Shown here: positions 13,787 through 24,003 of the stretch, piece by piece
Position numbering within the stretch: position 1 is the stretch's first letter
Layout of the letters: every line of letters begins with the position of its first letter
Assembly: GCF_029867415.1 (NCBI RefSeq)
Contig: NW_026705001.1
Span: 1,456,501-1,520,500 of the forward strand
Direction of reading: 5' to 3'
DNA from: Vicia villosa
Lineage: Eukaryota > Streptophyta > Magnoliopsida > Fabales > Fabaceae
DNA length: 64,000 nt
The notes under the pieces: generated by a model
What the model saw: only the letters and a program-made list of their open reading frames with translations
Database searches by the model: none
Told to the model about the DNA's origin: nothing
Translations under genes and position numbers: made by a program

Positions 13787-14101
13787 ATGTCTTCTGAACC
13801 CCTTCCAACGTTTCCACCTATGAAGAGAGATGCAACATTATTTTTTTCAGCAACAAAGGCTCCGTTGAAGATCAAACTATGGAACACCCAAACTTTCGAG
13901 CATCTACAGAGGCACTTGATCGGATGGTTAGACGGAAACATTCTCGAGGGTGAAAAGATAAGGAAAATTGAAAGGCAGGTCACGGAGAAAGGCCCAAATG
14001 GAGTAGTAACTCGTTCTTGGAGAGCCGTGAAAAATGATGCCGGTGTCCTTATGATGATGCTAGGACCACATGATATTGCGTTGATGGTTGTAATCTCTTA
14101 G
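13787..14101 (+). CDS. small MULE-borne ORF, unknown function
   Basis: A 104-aa open frame starting MSSEPLPTFPPMKR and ending in a hydrophobic stretch (MMMLGPHDIALMVVIS). I chose the ATG at 13787 because it follows a TATA-like box at normal distance; an in-frame ATG 15 bp upstream is also possible. It lies entirely inside the MULE, between the left TIR and the transposase fragment. I see no transposase, zinc-finger or membrane motif. It could be the conserved small ORF of this MULE family or a captured exon. The open frame across 315 bp of AT-rich DNA supports real or recent coding capacity. Confidence 0.5.
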   Translation: MSSEPLPTFPPMKRDATLFFSATKAPLKIKLWNTQTFEHLQRHLIGWLDGNILEGEKIRKIERQVTEKGPNGVVTRSWRAVKNDAGVLMMMLGPHDIALMVVIS

Positions 14102-14347
14102 AATATGTTTTATTTGTTTCCTGTGATGTTGTTTTAAGTGTTTCCTTGTGTGGTTGTTTTATTTGTGGCTGTCTTTATTTCGATGTCATTGAATGTTGTT
14201 TTAGTAATGTGAAATGTTGTTTTAGTTATGTTTAATGTGAAATGTTGTTTTAGTCATTGATGGTTGCAAACTCAATTAAAAAGACATTATATTACATTCA
14301 TAAAACTAGTTGAAGTAAACATTAAATAAAGCTAGTTGAAGTAAACA

Positions 14348-14546
14348 TTAATTAGGCCTATTGGACGGGCCTACTACATTTGGACATTTACTTCGGATAT
14401 GGCCTACTTCACGGCATATCCCACACATTCTCTTTTCCTTTTCCACGTCGTCCATTTCGGTTCGAATCCGAGTACTGTTAGGGCGTCCTCTTTTTTTCCT
14501 ACGCATAGTTTCGTCATGACAAAGAGTAGGCCCTCTATATTGCGGC
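14348..14546 (-). pseudogene. MULE transposase C-terminal zinc-knuckle fragment
   Basis: The minus strand reads KKRGRPN followed by a spacer and a CCHC knuckle (CGICREVGHIRSKC), then a stop at 14348-14350. A GRP motif followed by CxxCxxxGHxxxxC is the characteristic tail of plant MuDR/FAR1-type transposases. Everything upstream (the catalytic DDE region) is missing, replaced by the PMD gene that begins on the opposite strand. It confirms the Mutator assignment from protein evidence, independent of the TSD. Confidence 0.7.
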
Positions 14547-14559
14547 CAATTGTCTTGAT

Positions 14560-16469
14560 GTGGGAGGATCTGGAAGCTTTGTTGGTAGACTTTAAAAACA
14601 TGCTGTATCTTGAGGATATAAATATGTTGTTTGGCCTCCGCATAGATGGGATGGCTGTAGTAGGTGAAACCGAAGGTCCTGATTATACATGTATCGATGC
14701 TTTAGGCATAGAACCTTTTAGTGATAGGGTGAAGGGTGCAGTAAATTGAGATGGATCCACGACGAGTTGTATGAGTTAGAAAAACATTCTCAACAAACCG
14801 AGGAGGAAAATATACTGCATGCAAAATTATATATCTTAGTATGATTGCTGTTTTATTTCCTGATAAATCTAATAATGTATTGCATTCTTCTTGGTTCAAA
14901 TTTGTCAAAGATTTTGATGAATGTGGCAAATATAGTTGGGGGTCTGCGTGTTTGGCTTACCTTTACAGGGAGATGTGCAAAGCATGTCGTGTAGGATGCA
15001 TGAGTGTTGCAGGCTGCTCACTCATTCTCGCTGTGTGGACATACTATCGCATTCCACGACTTGCTCCAAGGAGTGAAATTGCTCCATCCTATCCATACGC
15101 CACTAGGTAAATTTTTTATTCTATATATTTATTTTTACACTAAATTAACGCATATTTCTAATTGAACTTTTTAAATATGCAAGATTTGCACAACGAGGTA
15201 TGGAGTATTTCTCAACTCCAAATACTTATCTTGATGGATATCGTTTCATTTTGGATCACATGGTCCAAGGAGATGTAAGTTTTTTTCCATTCCATATATT
15301 AAATCTTTCATCTACGTAAATACGACTCTTATATTTATTTAAGTCTTACACTTTTTGTGGAGGCCTTACGAAAAATATCCTCGTGGCGCTCAACGAGAAG
15401 CTCGAGCGTGGAGTGCAACTACATATATTATTTGTTTTCATATTGTGGAAATGCATCACGCCGACAGGGTTAGGCTTCAATTTGGGTTTACTCAAAACAT
15501 CCCTCAACCTCCGAGGTATCTTGGAGATCACCACACCATAACAAAGAACGATGTCAAGGATTGTGCTTATCGAGATTTGAACATTCAAGAGAACAACGAG
15601 TGGAAGTGTAGAAAAAACTTAATAATGACAGGTGAGGTGAGTACTACTTTACGCCACACCGATGAATATATGCAATGGTTAAGAAATATTCCATTAATAT
15701 ATTTGTCGAAAGAAACGTATTTGGTTGACCCTCGTCATTATGCCTCCTCTTCATCAACCCCACATACCACCTTTCAACAAGAAATCCCACAATCATTCCA
15801 ACCAACACCACAATTCCAACCAACACCACAATTTCAACCAACACAACAATTCCAACCAACAACACAATTCCAACAAACACAATTCCAACAACAAACATCT
15901 TCATTTCCACAAACATACCAACATACTCAAACCACACAACAACACACGTTTTTTGCCACACCATCTCAAATTCCAAGCCCTTACACCTCAACCCCCCAAC
16001 AAACTACTACTACCATCAAGAACAATATCAACAACAAACAACACTTCGACCACCGCTACATAACACCCCAATCCCTCAACCCGACTTCGACCAGTCATAC
16101 TCCCAATCTCAACCGCTTTTCTCCGCCCCTTCACTCTCCCAACAACAATATACCTTTGACACGACGAATGTCTACTATCCACCCTTTCAAGCACAAATGC
16201 CACAAACCTTTGTGGCGTCAAATAAACCAATCCTTGAAATGACCGATGAGGAAATACTTAACTTACCACCAATAACTGAAGAACAATTGGCTAGGTTTAT
16301 GGATGATGGTCCGTCGCATCAAAACGATAATCTTTCAAGCGACGATTCTCCACAAAGGCAACCTCCACCAAACAATGAGCAACCTATACGCAAGAGTACA
16401 AGAGCACCGAAACCCAAAAAATGTATCACTGGGGGTCATATGGTCCAACCAAAGCCCAAGAAAAAATAG
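14560..16469 (+). pseudogene. plant mobile domain (PMD) gene in MULE, frameshifted
   Basis: Exons at about 14560-14860, 14860-15107, 15181-15274 and 15346-16469 (GT-AG introns between the last three) encode a PMD, formerly called aminotransferase-like: YLEDINMLFGLRIDGMAVVG, then WGSACLAYLYREMCKA, then LDGYRFILDHMVQ and WRPYEKYPRGA. A glutamine- and proline-rich repeat region (QFQPTPQFQPT) follows, then a basic tail ending PKPKKK. One-base frameshifts occur near 14738 (before the KLRW segment) and in a C run near 15991-15996. The usual N-terminal PMD block is absent. PMD proteins are often carried by transposable elements; host copies act in silencing and meristem maintenance. This copy is probably dead. 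Confidence 0.8.
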
Positions 16470-18297
16470 GCTTTTTTTCCTTGTACCCGTTTATGTATTG
16501 AGTAAAATAAATATTGGCAAATAATTTTTTTTTATATTTTAATGTTTTTTATTATATTTTATTATATTTTAATTATTATTTATAATAAAAAAACAATTTT
16601 CATTATTAATAAATCTTTAAATTCAATTTAAATAAAAAAAACGAAAAAAAAGTCCTAGTTTGCGTCCGGCCCACCCCTGGCCGGACCCCAACTAGCGAAA
16701 AAAACTCTTTTCCAGTCCGTCCAAGGCCTGGCCGGACGTGAACTGAAAGTGTGGCATTTTCGTATTTTTTTTTCCAGTTCGTGGCATTCTGGTATTTGAA
16801 TCTCATATATGTGGCATTCTGGTAAAAAAATCGCAATTTCCCTTCCCCATTATTACTATTTATATTAAACTGCTTGGTTAGTAATCCTAGGGAGTGCAAG
16901 CCTGTAATTAATTTAGATCACTAATTTGCAAGATAATATAACTGAATATAATCACGTGATTGGTGCACACACGTACACTTTTGGGTAAACCTCTCTGTTG
17001 CCTGTTGCCTTGTTGCCTGTTGCCTTGTGTTTTTTGCAGAATAGTCAGTCCCTCGAATACGAGGATGCCTCAGCCCTGTTGCCTCGATTAAAGATCATGG
17101 TCCCTAATGATGCTGCCTTCGATACACTAAACATGATCTCGACCCTCGGAAGTTGCCTACGAAAAGGCTGAGGTATCCTCTGGTTGCCTAAACGAAAGAC
17201 TATTCTGATCCTTCCCTTAGACTACCTGCCTCTCTATGGCATGGGTCAGTCTTATGGCGAACGATGCTTCGATGACCCGTTAACCTCCAAATGAAAGGCT
17301 TCCTGCCCTCTTATGGCATGGAAAGACCCTTTTACCCCGAAAGGCTAAAAGGACTGTTTTCTACTTTATTAAGGTAATTGCCCCTAATTGCCTTGCTCTG
17401 GATAAAATTGTTTTCATATTCTTTCTCATAAACCTTCAAAATGGCTACGCTCATTTACGAGCTAAAGTCCGTATGCACTTCTTCTACATTTCTGAAATCA
17501 AAGAGCAAAGCAATTAAGAGCCCATGGAAAACCATGGATGCAAAGGGTGCCTTACACCTTCCATTTGCATAATTACCCCCCGAACTCAGTTTTTATCTAA
17601 AAGGTTTTTCCTGTTCTTTTAGCCTTTCTATTAATTTGGATAAAATAAAAGTCGGTGGCGACTCATGCTTAATCGCAACATTTCGATAAAAGTCAGTTCA
17701 TCGTATTACAATCCCACTTCTGGACAATGTGACAAAAGCCCCTTCTGTTTACACTATTCCAAGCCATCACCAAAAAAACAGAGAAGCCTAAAAACGAAAA
17801 TAAGAAAAAGAAAACAGTGAACGCAACCCTGTCGAGGCCGAATCCGCAGAAGAAAACGGAACCAAACGAAACACTGTGCAGACCCTAGAAGCCCCAAACC
17901 CACTTCACCACCGAGGTCCTTGATTCGAAAACCAAGAATTTAAACCAAAGATGGAAAGGAGGGAATGGGCAAACCCCTAGTACCTAAACACAAGAACGAA
18001 GAGAGCACTCGACCGCAGCACAGAACAAACGAAAGAAACTACATCCTCGCCGCCATACGCCGCCGCACTGTTTGGGCTTCTCTAATCGCCGCCTTTATAT
18101 TTGGACATATGATATTACTCTAAATGATACAATGTTAATTTTATCACATGTCAATAACATATTACTAATTAATTTCATTTTTTATATAACTAATCAATAT
18201 AAACTTTTGAATCTAACAATGACTTTTATAGAACAAGAATTTGATTAAAAATATATTAAACAAAGTAACTCAAGAGTTACATAATTTGATTCTTCAT

Positions 18298-20291
18298 TGT
18301 TGGGTTTAATGTAAATGGTAAATGCTTTGTTGATATTCTCCAGTTTGCCGATGACACGCTTTTAATTGGCAATGGGAGTTGGAATCACATTTGGGCTTTA
18401 AAGGCGGTTCTTCGGAGCTTCGAAGTGGTGTCGGGTCTTCGTATTAATTATCACAAGAGCAAGTTGATAGGCATAAACATTAACTCTCATTTTATGGGAG
18501 TAGCTACCAATTTCCTTAATTGTAGGGAGGAGAAAAAGGAGTTCAAATTTCTTGGTATTTTTGTTGGTAAAAATCCTAGGAGAATCTCTTCTTGGAAGCC
18601 TCTTTTGGAAAATGTTAGGCGAAGATTGAATTCTTGGAAAGGGCGGTGGCTTAGTTTTGGTGGGAGGATAACCCTTTTAAAATCGGTTCTAAGTAGTCTG
18701 GCGATATTCACTCTATCTTTCTACAAAGCTCCGAAGAAGATAATATTGGAGATTAACAAAATGCAAAGTATTTTTTTGTGGGGAGGGACGGAAGAAAAAA
18801 GGAAAATGAATTGGGTGAAGTGGGATGATATGTGCCTTCCGGTGGAGAAAGGCGGGCTTCGTTTTAGAAGATTGGAAATTTTTAATAAGGCTCTTCTTTT
18901 AAAGTGGAGTTGGAGGATTTTCGGTGCAAAAAAATGAATTATGGTATCGAATGTTAAAAGCTAGGTACGAGGACGCGAATATAAGTTTGAGTGGTAATTC
19001 TTTGAATTCTAAGAAGGATAAGTCTTCGTCGGTGTGGTGGGCGGATTTATTATCTTTGGGGAAGGAGCTACCGGAGTATTTTTATACTAACAATTTTCAT
19101 TTTCAGGTTGGAGACGGGCACAATATCTCTTTTTGGAATTCTCATTGGTTGAACGGCGGCATTTTAAAGGATCTTTTTGCGAGTCTTTTTAAGACGTCTT
19201 TGTTACAAGATGTTTCTATCGGAGCGATGGGTGGATGGGTAGATGGAAGATGGAGTTGGGGAGATTTAGGTGTCTCTGTCAACCATGTTTTACGTGTGGG
19301 TGCTTCTCCGAATGCTGCCCCTTCTGTTGGTGTTTTTGATGCCCAAATAGGTGCAGCCCAGAATTCTGTTTCTACCTCTGCTATATCAATGTCGCTGAAG
19401 AAGCTAATGATGAAGCTGCTTCGGTTCAGGCCAGTTCTGTGCAGCCGGTTGTCGCTGGTAACGCTGCCTTCAGGCAGCCAGACGCTGCTGCCACCCTTGG
19501 AGATATGGACAGACTGCATCTTTTGCTAGCCGAGGCTCCTATTTCTCTTTCTCGAGAGGACTCGGCTCGGTGTGGAAGCTTCTTTCGGATGGTATATACA
19601 CCGTTGCATCTTGCTATCATTTCTTGTGTAGTTTTTATGTTCCTTGTGGCCCGGCAAATAGATTTGATTCGGCTTTCGTGGATATTTGGAAGCTTGATGC
19701 ACCTTTGAAGGTAAAGGCTTTTGGATGGAGATCTTTATCAACAAAGTCCCAACCAAGGATTCTCTTTTGTTTAAAGGTATTATTTCTAACACCTCGAATT
19801 TGGAGTGTGTTTTTTGTGCCGATTCTAATGAATCCCTTCTTCACTCTTTTATTTCTTGCCGAAATGCCGGTATTGTTTGGAGAGAAGTGGCCGAATGGAT
19901 CGGGTTGCCTTATAAAGTCGGTTTAGATTTTAAGGAGGGGTTTATCTATTGAAGCTCTTTTTGCCGGTCTATGAAAGTCAAAGTTGCGAAACTTGGTATC
20001 GTTTGGCTTGCTATTTTATGGAGCTTGTGGTTACGAAGGAACAATATAGTTTTTAACCAAGGTTCGTGGAACTCGAGGGATGTTGTTTGGAGTTGTAAGA
20101 CTTTAATTTGGAGGTGGTCGTTTATTGGGAAAATTACACATTCCAATTATAACTTCTTTGAGTTTAGCAATAACTCATTGTTTTGCTTAAGTTATGTTTC
20201 AATCGATTTGTAACTTTCTTTTTTGGCTTTCCGGTGTTGTATTTCGAACGTTTGGTTTTATATATATTTCTTGATTTAAAAAAAAAAAAAA
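18298..20291 (+). mobile_element. 5'-truncated L1-type LINE, degenerate
   Basis: It begins inside the reverse transcriptase, a few residues before the catalytic motif (LQFADDTLL near 18340), and runs through SKLIGININ, the connection region RWLSFGGRITLLKSVL (ending with a frameshift near 18935), the W-rich domain (SVWWADLL) and zf-RVT (IWKLDAPLKVKAFGW, then CVFC near 19813). It ends with CKTLIWRWSFIGKI, a stop at 20211-20213, a 3' UTR and a 15-base poly(A) at 20277-20291. It is related to, but distinct from, the LINE at 4417-18096 and lies in the opposite orientation. Target duplications are not evident. Confidence 0.88.
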
Positions 20292-20632
20292 CTAGCTACG
20301 ATGTTGCAACTTAGCCCTAAAATTATGTTTCATTCGAAAATAGATATGAATTTATTAGAAAAATTTGATTCTTAATTTCGAAATCCACATGCACATGCAG
20401 ATTTTTGAACAAGTAGTAATTCATTACGTGAAGACCATAGTATTCGATCTACTTGATAATTAAAACTATTAATATTAACAAAGAAAACATATATATTTTA
20501 TTCATGGTGAATTCATAAAACAAAGTACATTAACATTAAGATACGGAAGAAAATAAATCAAAGCAACAAAACATAATTTAAAAGATAGGATGACCATGAA
20601 AACATGATGTCCTAATATGTGTCTAATGTACT

Positions 20633-20638
20633 TTTATT
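20633..20638 (-). promoter_or_regulatory. polyadenylation signal candidate (AATAAA)
   Basis: AATAAA on the minus strand, about 17 bases downstream of the zinc-finger gene stop codon. It is rather close to the stop, and further A-rich near-upstream elements follow to about 20540. Confidence 0.35.
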
Positions 20639-20654
20639 AGGTAGACACTAAATC

Positions 20655-21572
20655 TTAAAGTTTGAGATTCAAATCAAATTCCTCGGATGTTGATTCAGTT
20701 GTTGATGATGAAGACGCATTAGTCTCTGCTAGAACATGGCTTCCTCCAAATAAATCACGAGTTTCAGTTGTAAGATCATTAGAAAGAAATTGAGCATTTG
20801 AATTTCTTTCGACACCCTCACCAGATGTAAAAAGTCTCAATTCCACTCCATCATCATCTACAGGGTTTGCCCTTTGAGTTATTGGCAATGCAAGAGTTTG
20901 ATTTTCACCTAAAAAATTAATCATCTCAAGGTGTAGTGGTGGCTTTGGAACTTGCATCATAAATGGAGAATCAAGCCGGGTAGAAATTACATTGTTCATC
21001 TGAGTGCCAACTAGGGCTTGCAGGTTGCCGCATAAATTGGGATATGCTTGATGGTGAATAGGGTTTGAATAAGGATAACAGTATGGAAAAATAGGTCTAT
21101 ACCTCATGGCGGCCTCCATTTCTTCCTCTATTCTTTTTTGCTCCATTTTTTTTAAGGCGCGTTCTTCCTTATGAGCATTTTGATGCCCTCCAAGAGCTTG
21201 TGAACTCGAAAATGTCTTGTCACAAAAAAGACAAGGAAATATTTTCGCTTCCTGTTTAAATAAAAGTTCAGTAATGATATTTTTTAATGAATTTGAATGT
21301 TCGTATTTCTCTAAGAGATTGGAAGTTAGCATAGTGTTGCTGCCAAGTTTTAGAATAAATAAATCTTTTGATTGAATAGAACATTTCATTACCTTGGGTT
21401 CATTATACAGTATTGTCTCTGGGACTGCTACCATTCTGCCCTTCTCAGAATCAGCTTCAGAGGATGTTATTACATTCTTTGATTCATTTTTTTGTGATGC
21501 CTCTGATTCTTCAATCATTTTTTGCTTTAAAATTTTGTCTTCTGCATTTCCGATGGGAATTCTCTGAGACAT
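20655..21572 (-). CDS. C2H2 zinc-finger protein with EAR motif
   Basis: An intact single-exon gene of 305 aa. It has one plant-type C2H2 finger with Cys114, Cys117, His130 and His134 and the diagnostic QALGGH at 125-130, followed by a basic Lys/Arg/Glu-rich helix (135-155). The C-terminus is DLNLKL (300-305), an EAR repression motif that recruits TOPLESS-type corepressors. This pattern (single finger, C-terminal EAR, no introns) is that of the KNUCKLES/ZFP/LATE FLOWERING group of nuclear transcriptional repressors acting in development. A serine-rich stretch precedes the EAR motif. The N-terminus is polar and charged. A TATA-like box lies about 100 bp upstream. The gene sits between a LINE and an AT-rich spacer and is the clearest host gene in the window. 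The exact subfamily is not assigned. Confidence 0.92.
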   Translation of the reverse strand: MSQRIPIGNAEDKILKQKMIEESEASQKNESKNVITSSEADSEKGRMVAVPETILYNEPKVMKCSIQSKDLFILKLGSNTMLTSNLLEKYEHSNSLKNIITELLFKQEAKIFPCLFCDKTFSSSQALGGHQNAHKEERALKKMEQKRIEEEMEAAMRYRPIFPYCYPYSNPIHHQAYPNLCGNLQALVGTQMNNVISTRLDSPFMMQVPKPPLHLEMINFLGENQTLALPITQRANPVDDDGVELRLFTSGEGVERNSNAQFLSNDLTTETRDLFGGSHVLAETNASSSSTTESTSEEFDLNLKL

Positions 21573-21672
21573 GTTTTTGAAAACACCAAATAAAAGACTT
21601 GGAACTTTTTAGTGAGAAAACAAGTTTGTGTGGGTTAGATAATTGCTAGTGAGGGGTATTTATCCTTGAATG

Positions 21673-21678
21673 TTTATA
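21673..21678 (-). promoter_or_regulatory. TATA-box candidate of the zinc-finger gene
   Basis: TATAAA on the minus strand, about 100 bp upstream of the ATG at 21572, implying a leader of roughly 70 nt. A second AT-rich candidate (GGATAAATACC) lies a few bases closer. Confidence 0.4.
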
Positions 21679-22792
21679 CAAGGAAAAAACATGCAAGACA
21701 AAATTTATTCTACGGTCAACAAGAATATAGAACTTTTAAAGAAAATACATTATTTAATAAGGTGAAGTTTGAGTAATCATATAACTTGAGGTTTTTTATT
21801 TATAAAAAAATGGCCTATATTTGTCTTAATCCATGAACTAAATAACTAATAAAATTGTAAATATTAGAGTTATATGAAATACATTGGATTCAAATTTAGG
21901 ACAAATAAAAAATATCCCATCTAACAAAGATATTATCGACTGAATTATATTATATCCTAAATATGTATTTATTGAATGTTATATTATAAAAAATTATATC
22001 AAAGTTGATTTAATTATAGTTATTAATTATACTGATTTACTCACCGGTAGTTTTCAAAACATTTCATATATCATGGATAAAAAATAAAACTACAATCTTG
22101 GATTAAATAAAATTATATAAAAGAGAGTCTCGTTTTTTAATAAAATCTCTCATCTTATTTATTGATAAGATCAAGTCCATTAGATTAAATGAAGCAGTGA
22201 GCAATAACACAAATGAATTTATGACATGCAACTCCAATAAAATCATATTTATTGATGTTACTTTTGCATTTTTTTGGCTAATGAAGCAGTGAATAATTTT
22301 TTTTTGGAGTGTGAATCAGTTGTAGAAAACGAGTATCGTATGCTCCTGAATTAAATATGAATTAGCATGTTACAATTTTAGAAAACGAGTATAGTATATA
22401 CTAGTTTCCTTTTACTATGAAACTAGCCGTTAAAACGTTTTGAATATGAATATTATATCGAATTGTTGTATTTTTTTTTTTGCTAAGATTTTAGTTGGAC
22501 TTTCTATTTGAGAAAGTTGAATTGAATTGAAATTCAAATCAACTACTTAGCAAAAATTGGTAATTTTACTTAATTTAAAGTTTAAAATGGATAATTATTT
22601 TTCTACAAAATTAGACATTTTAGTTTTAAAATATTTCTAGAATTGACCAATTTTTCATTTGTCTGTCTTAATTTTTATAAAAAAATATTATATGAGAATT
22701 ACTATATCAGTTAATTTTTGTTGAAAATTAAAACAATAATTATCACAAATGAAGATATAATAAGGATAACTTTGTAATAGACAGGTTAATAC

Positions 22793-23210
22793 ACGTGTTA
22801 AAAAAATAGTGTTAAGACATAAATCAAAATGAAGGTTACTTTAAATCAAAATGAATAGATGCTATATGAATTATCAAAAAGAGATTAAGAAAAAATTTCA
22901 ACTAAAAATATTTTACTCGACATACCTTGATTCATTCAGCATTAATATTTTAATTACTTTTAGTATTTAATAAAAAATGTTTATTGAAACTAACAAGTAA
23001 CAACACAAACATTAGGCGTGTGAAAAAAATAGTTATTAAGATATAAATCAAAATGAAGGTTACTTTTAATCCAAATGCATAGTTATTATATGAATTATGA
23101 AAAAGAGAATAAGAAAAATTTCAACTCAGAATATTTTACCCAACATAATTTTATTCATTCAACAATTAATATTTTAGTTAATTTTAATATGCAATAAAAT
23201 ATTTATTATT
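22793..23210. repeat. 224-bp imperfect tandem duplication
   Basis: Two diverged copies with a period of about 224 bp share the block AAATCAAAATGAAGGTTACT (22821-22840 and 23045-23064) and later segments with TTTCAACT and ATTTTAC. It is embedded in the AT-rich, gene-free spacer 21700-24000, in which I see nothing else. Confidence 0.7.
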
Positions 23211-24003
23211 TAAATTTACATCAATATTATAATAATACTTTACGTAACTTCCCCTAAATCATTCAAAAAAAAATCATTTAATATTTCTTGAAAATAAAAA
23301 CATAAGTTATTAAAATCTATTAATATAGAAACATGAATTAATTTGTTATCTATTTTTATTATTATATAAAGTAATTCTTATGAAATGAATAAAATTCCCA
23401 CTGCCGACCTCTAAATCATTAAATAATTATCAATTTACTTAACGTATATTTAAAAATAAATAATAGTTATTAAGTTTAGACTAAAACTAAAAGGGTTGAT
23501 TAATTAATTAATTATTGTATCATATAAAATAAGATTTTTGAAAATGAGTATGTAACATGTTGTATCCCTTAATCCACTAAACAACCAATTATTATTAATT
23601 TAAAATTATAATCATTATATTAACTATAATAAGTTAAATCAAAATATGAAATAACTAAACATGAAAAAAAGAATACAAAACAAAGATTAATATAGATATT
23701 GTAATAGAATTAGAGTTGATCGAAAAGTATGAGTTTAAAGTTTGTTGTGGTGGTTCAGAGTTTCTAAAGTTGTGGTGGAAAGGAGACTGACCTTCAAGCT
23801 TAGTACTTCAACGATCAACTTAGTATCAGAGTGAGAAGTTGTATTTGAATGATAAAACAATTTCAATATATGTGAAATGGTGTACTAACTCTTTAAATAG
23901 GAGAAATGGTTGACAGTTGAACGCGTGTGTAACAACGTGAGATACAATCATCCATTAGATTGATCTCGATGGTTGACATGGCATTTTCACGATGGATAGT
24001 TCC

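Larger units (their letters stand above)
13171..16832. mobile_element. MULE with long TIRs and 9-bp TSD
   Basis: A 3,662-bp element inside the solo LTR, flanked by GCAATTTCC at 13162-13170 and 16833-16841, the 9-bp duplication expected of Mutator-like elements. Its terminal inverted repeats are about 220 bp, start GATTTTTTTACCA, and include the conserved blocks CCAGAATGCCAC and GGCCAGGCCTTGGACGGACT. Inside are a small plus-strand ORF, a minus-strand fragment of transposase C-terminus, and a frameshifted PMD gene. No catalytic transposase core is present, so the element is non-autonomous. Confidence 0.92.
10185..17710 (+). mobile_element. Ogre-like solo LTR (plus), 5-bp TSD ATCCC
   Basis: It starts TGTCATACCCCAAAATTTGC and ends GTATTACA, and is flanked by the direct repeat ATCCC at 10180-10184 and 17711-17715. 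No primer-binding site, polypurine tract or pol follows, so it is a solo LTR left by LTR-LTR recombination. Without the nested MULE it is about 3.86 kb, close to the 3.72-kb related LTR at 24004-27719. The terminal block with GTCGGTGGCGACTC matches my memory of legume Ogre LTRs; the family name is from recognition, the boundaries are from sequence. The interior holds the repeated TTGCCTG motifs near 17000-17030, and no gene. Confidence 0.85.
8570..17767 (-). pseudogene. LINE ORF1 (RRM plus DUF4283-like), interrupted
   Basis: ORF1 encodes the LINE nucleic-acid-binding chaperone-type protein. Its first 19 codons are at 17767-17711. The reading frame resumes across the LTR insertion at 10184 and runs to 9583, encoding an RRM (VSIYVSEFPERHRA then RYGFARFKNVEDA, the RNP motifs) at about residues 30-105. 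A second block at 9586-8570 carries the W-rich DUF4283-like domain (WIRIHGLPCHAWCY) and a long acidic, serine-rich, then lysine-rich tail. The join between blocks is broken by a one-base loss in a homopolymer at 9590-9595. Removing the LTR and one copy of ATCCC keeps the frame, which confirms that the LTR landed in an already assembled LINE. Confidence 0.85.
4417..18096 (-). mobile_element. L1-type LINE, split by a solo LTR
   Basis: A minus-strand non-LTR retrotransposon. The 5' UTR lies at about 18096-17768 (GC-rich, CGCCGCC motifs near its start), ORF1 begins at 17767, and the 3' end is near 4417. The element is interrupted by the LTR at 10185-17710, which left ATCCC at 10180-10184 and 17711-17715. 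The coding order is RRM and zinc-knuckle-type ORF1, then endonuclease, reverse transcriptase and a C-terminal zf-RVT region in ORF2, as in plant L1 elements. It has several frameshifts and a nonsense codon, so it is inactive. The 5' boundary is approximate, and no LINE target duplication could be fixed. Confidence 0.9.

Noticed and set aside
15644..15991. Minus-strand Val/Gly/Ile-rich frame
   Set aside because: It is the shadow of the plus-strand glutamine- and proline-rich repeat of the PMD gene.
13171..16832. CRISPR-like or satellite array from the repeated CCAGAATGCCAC motif
   Set aside because: The motif repeats are part of the long TIRs of a MULE with a 9-bp TSD; spacing is irregular.
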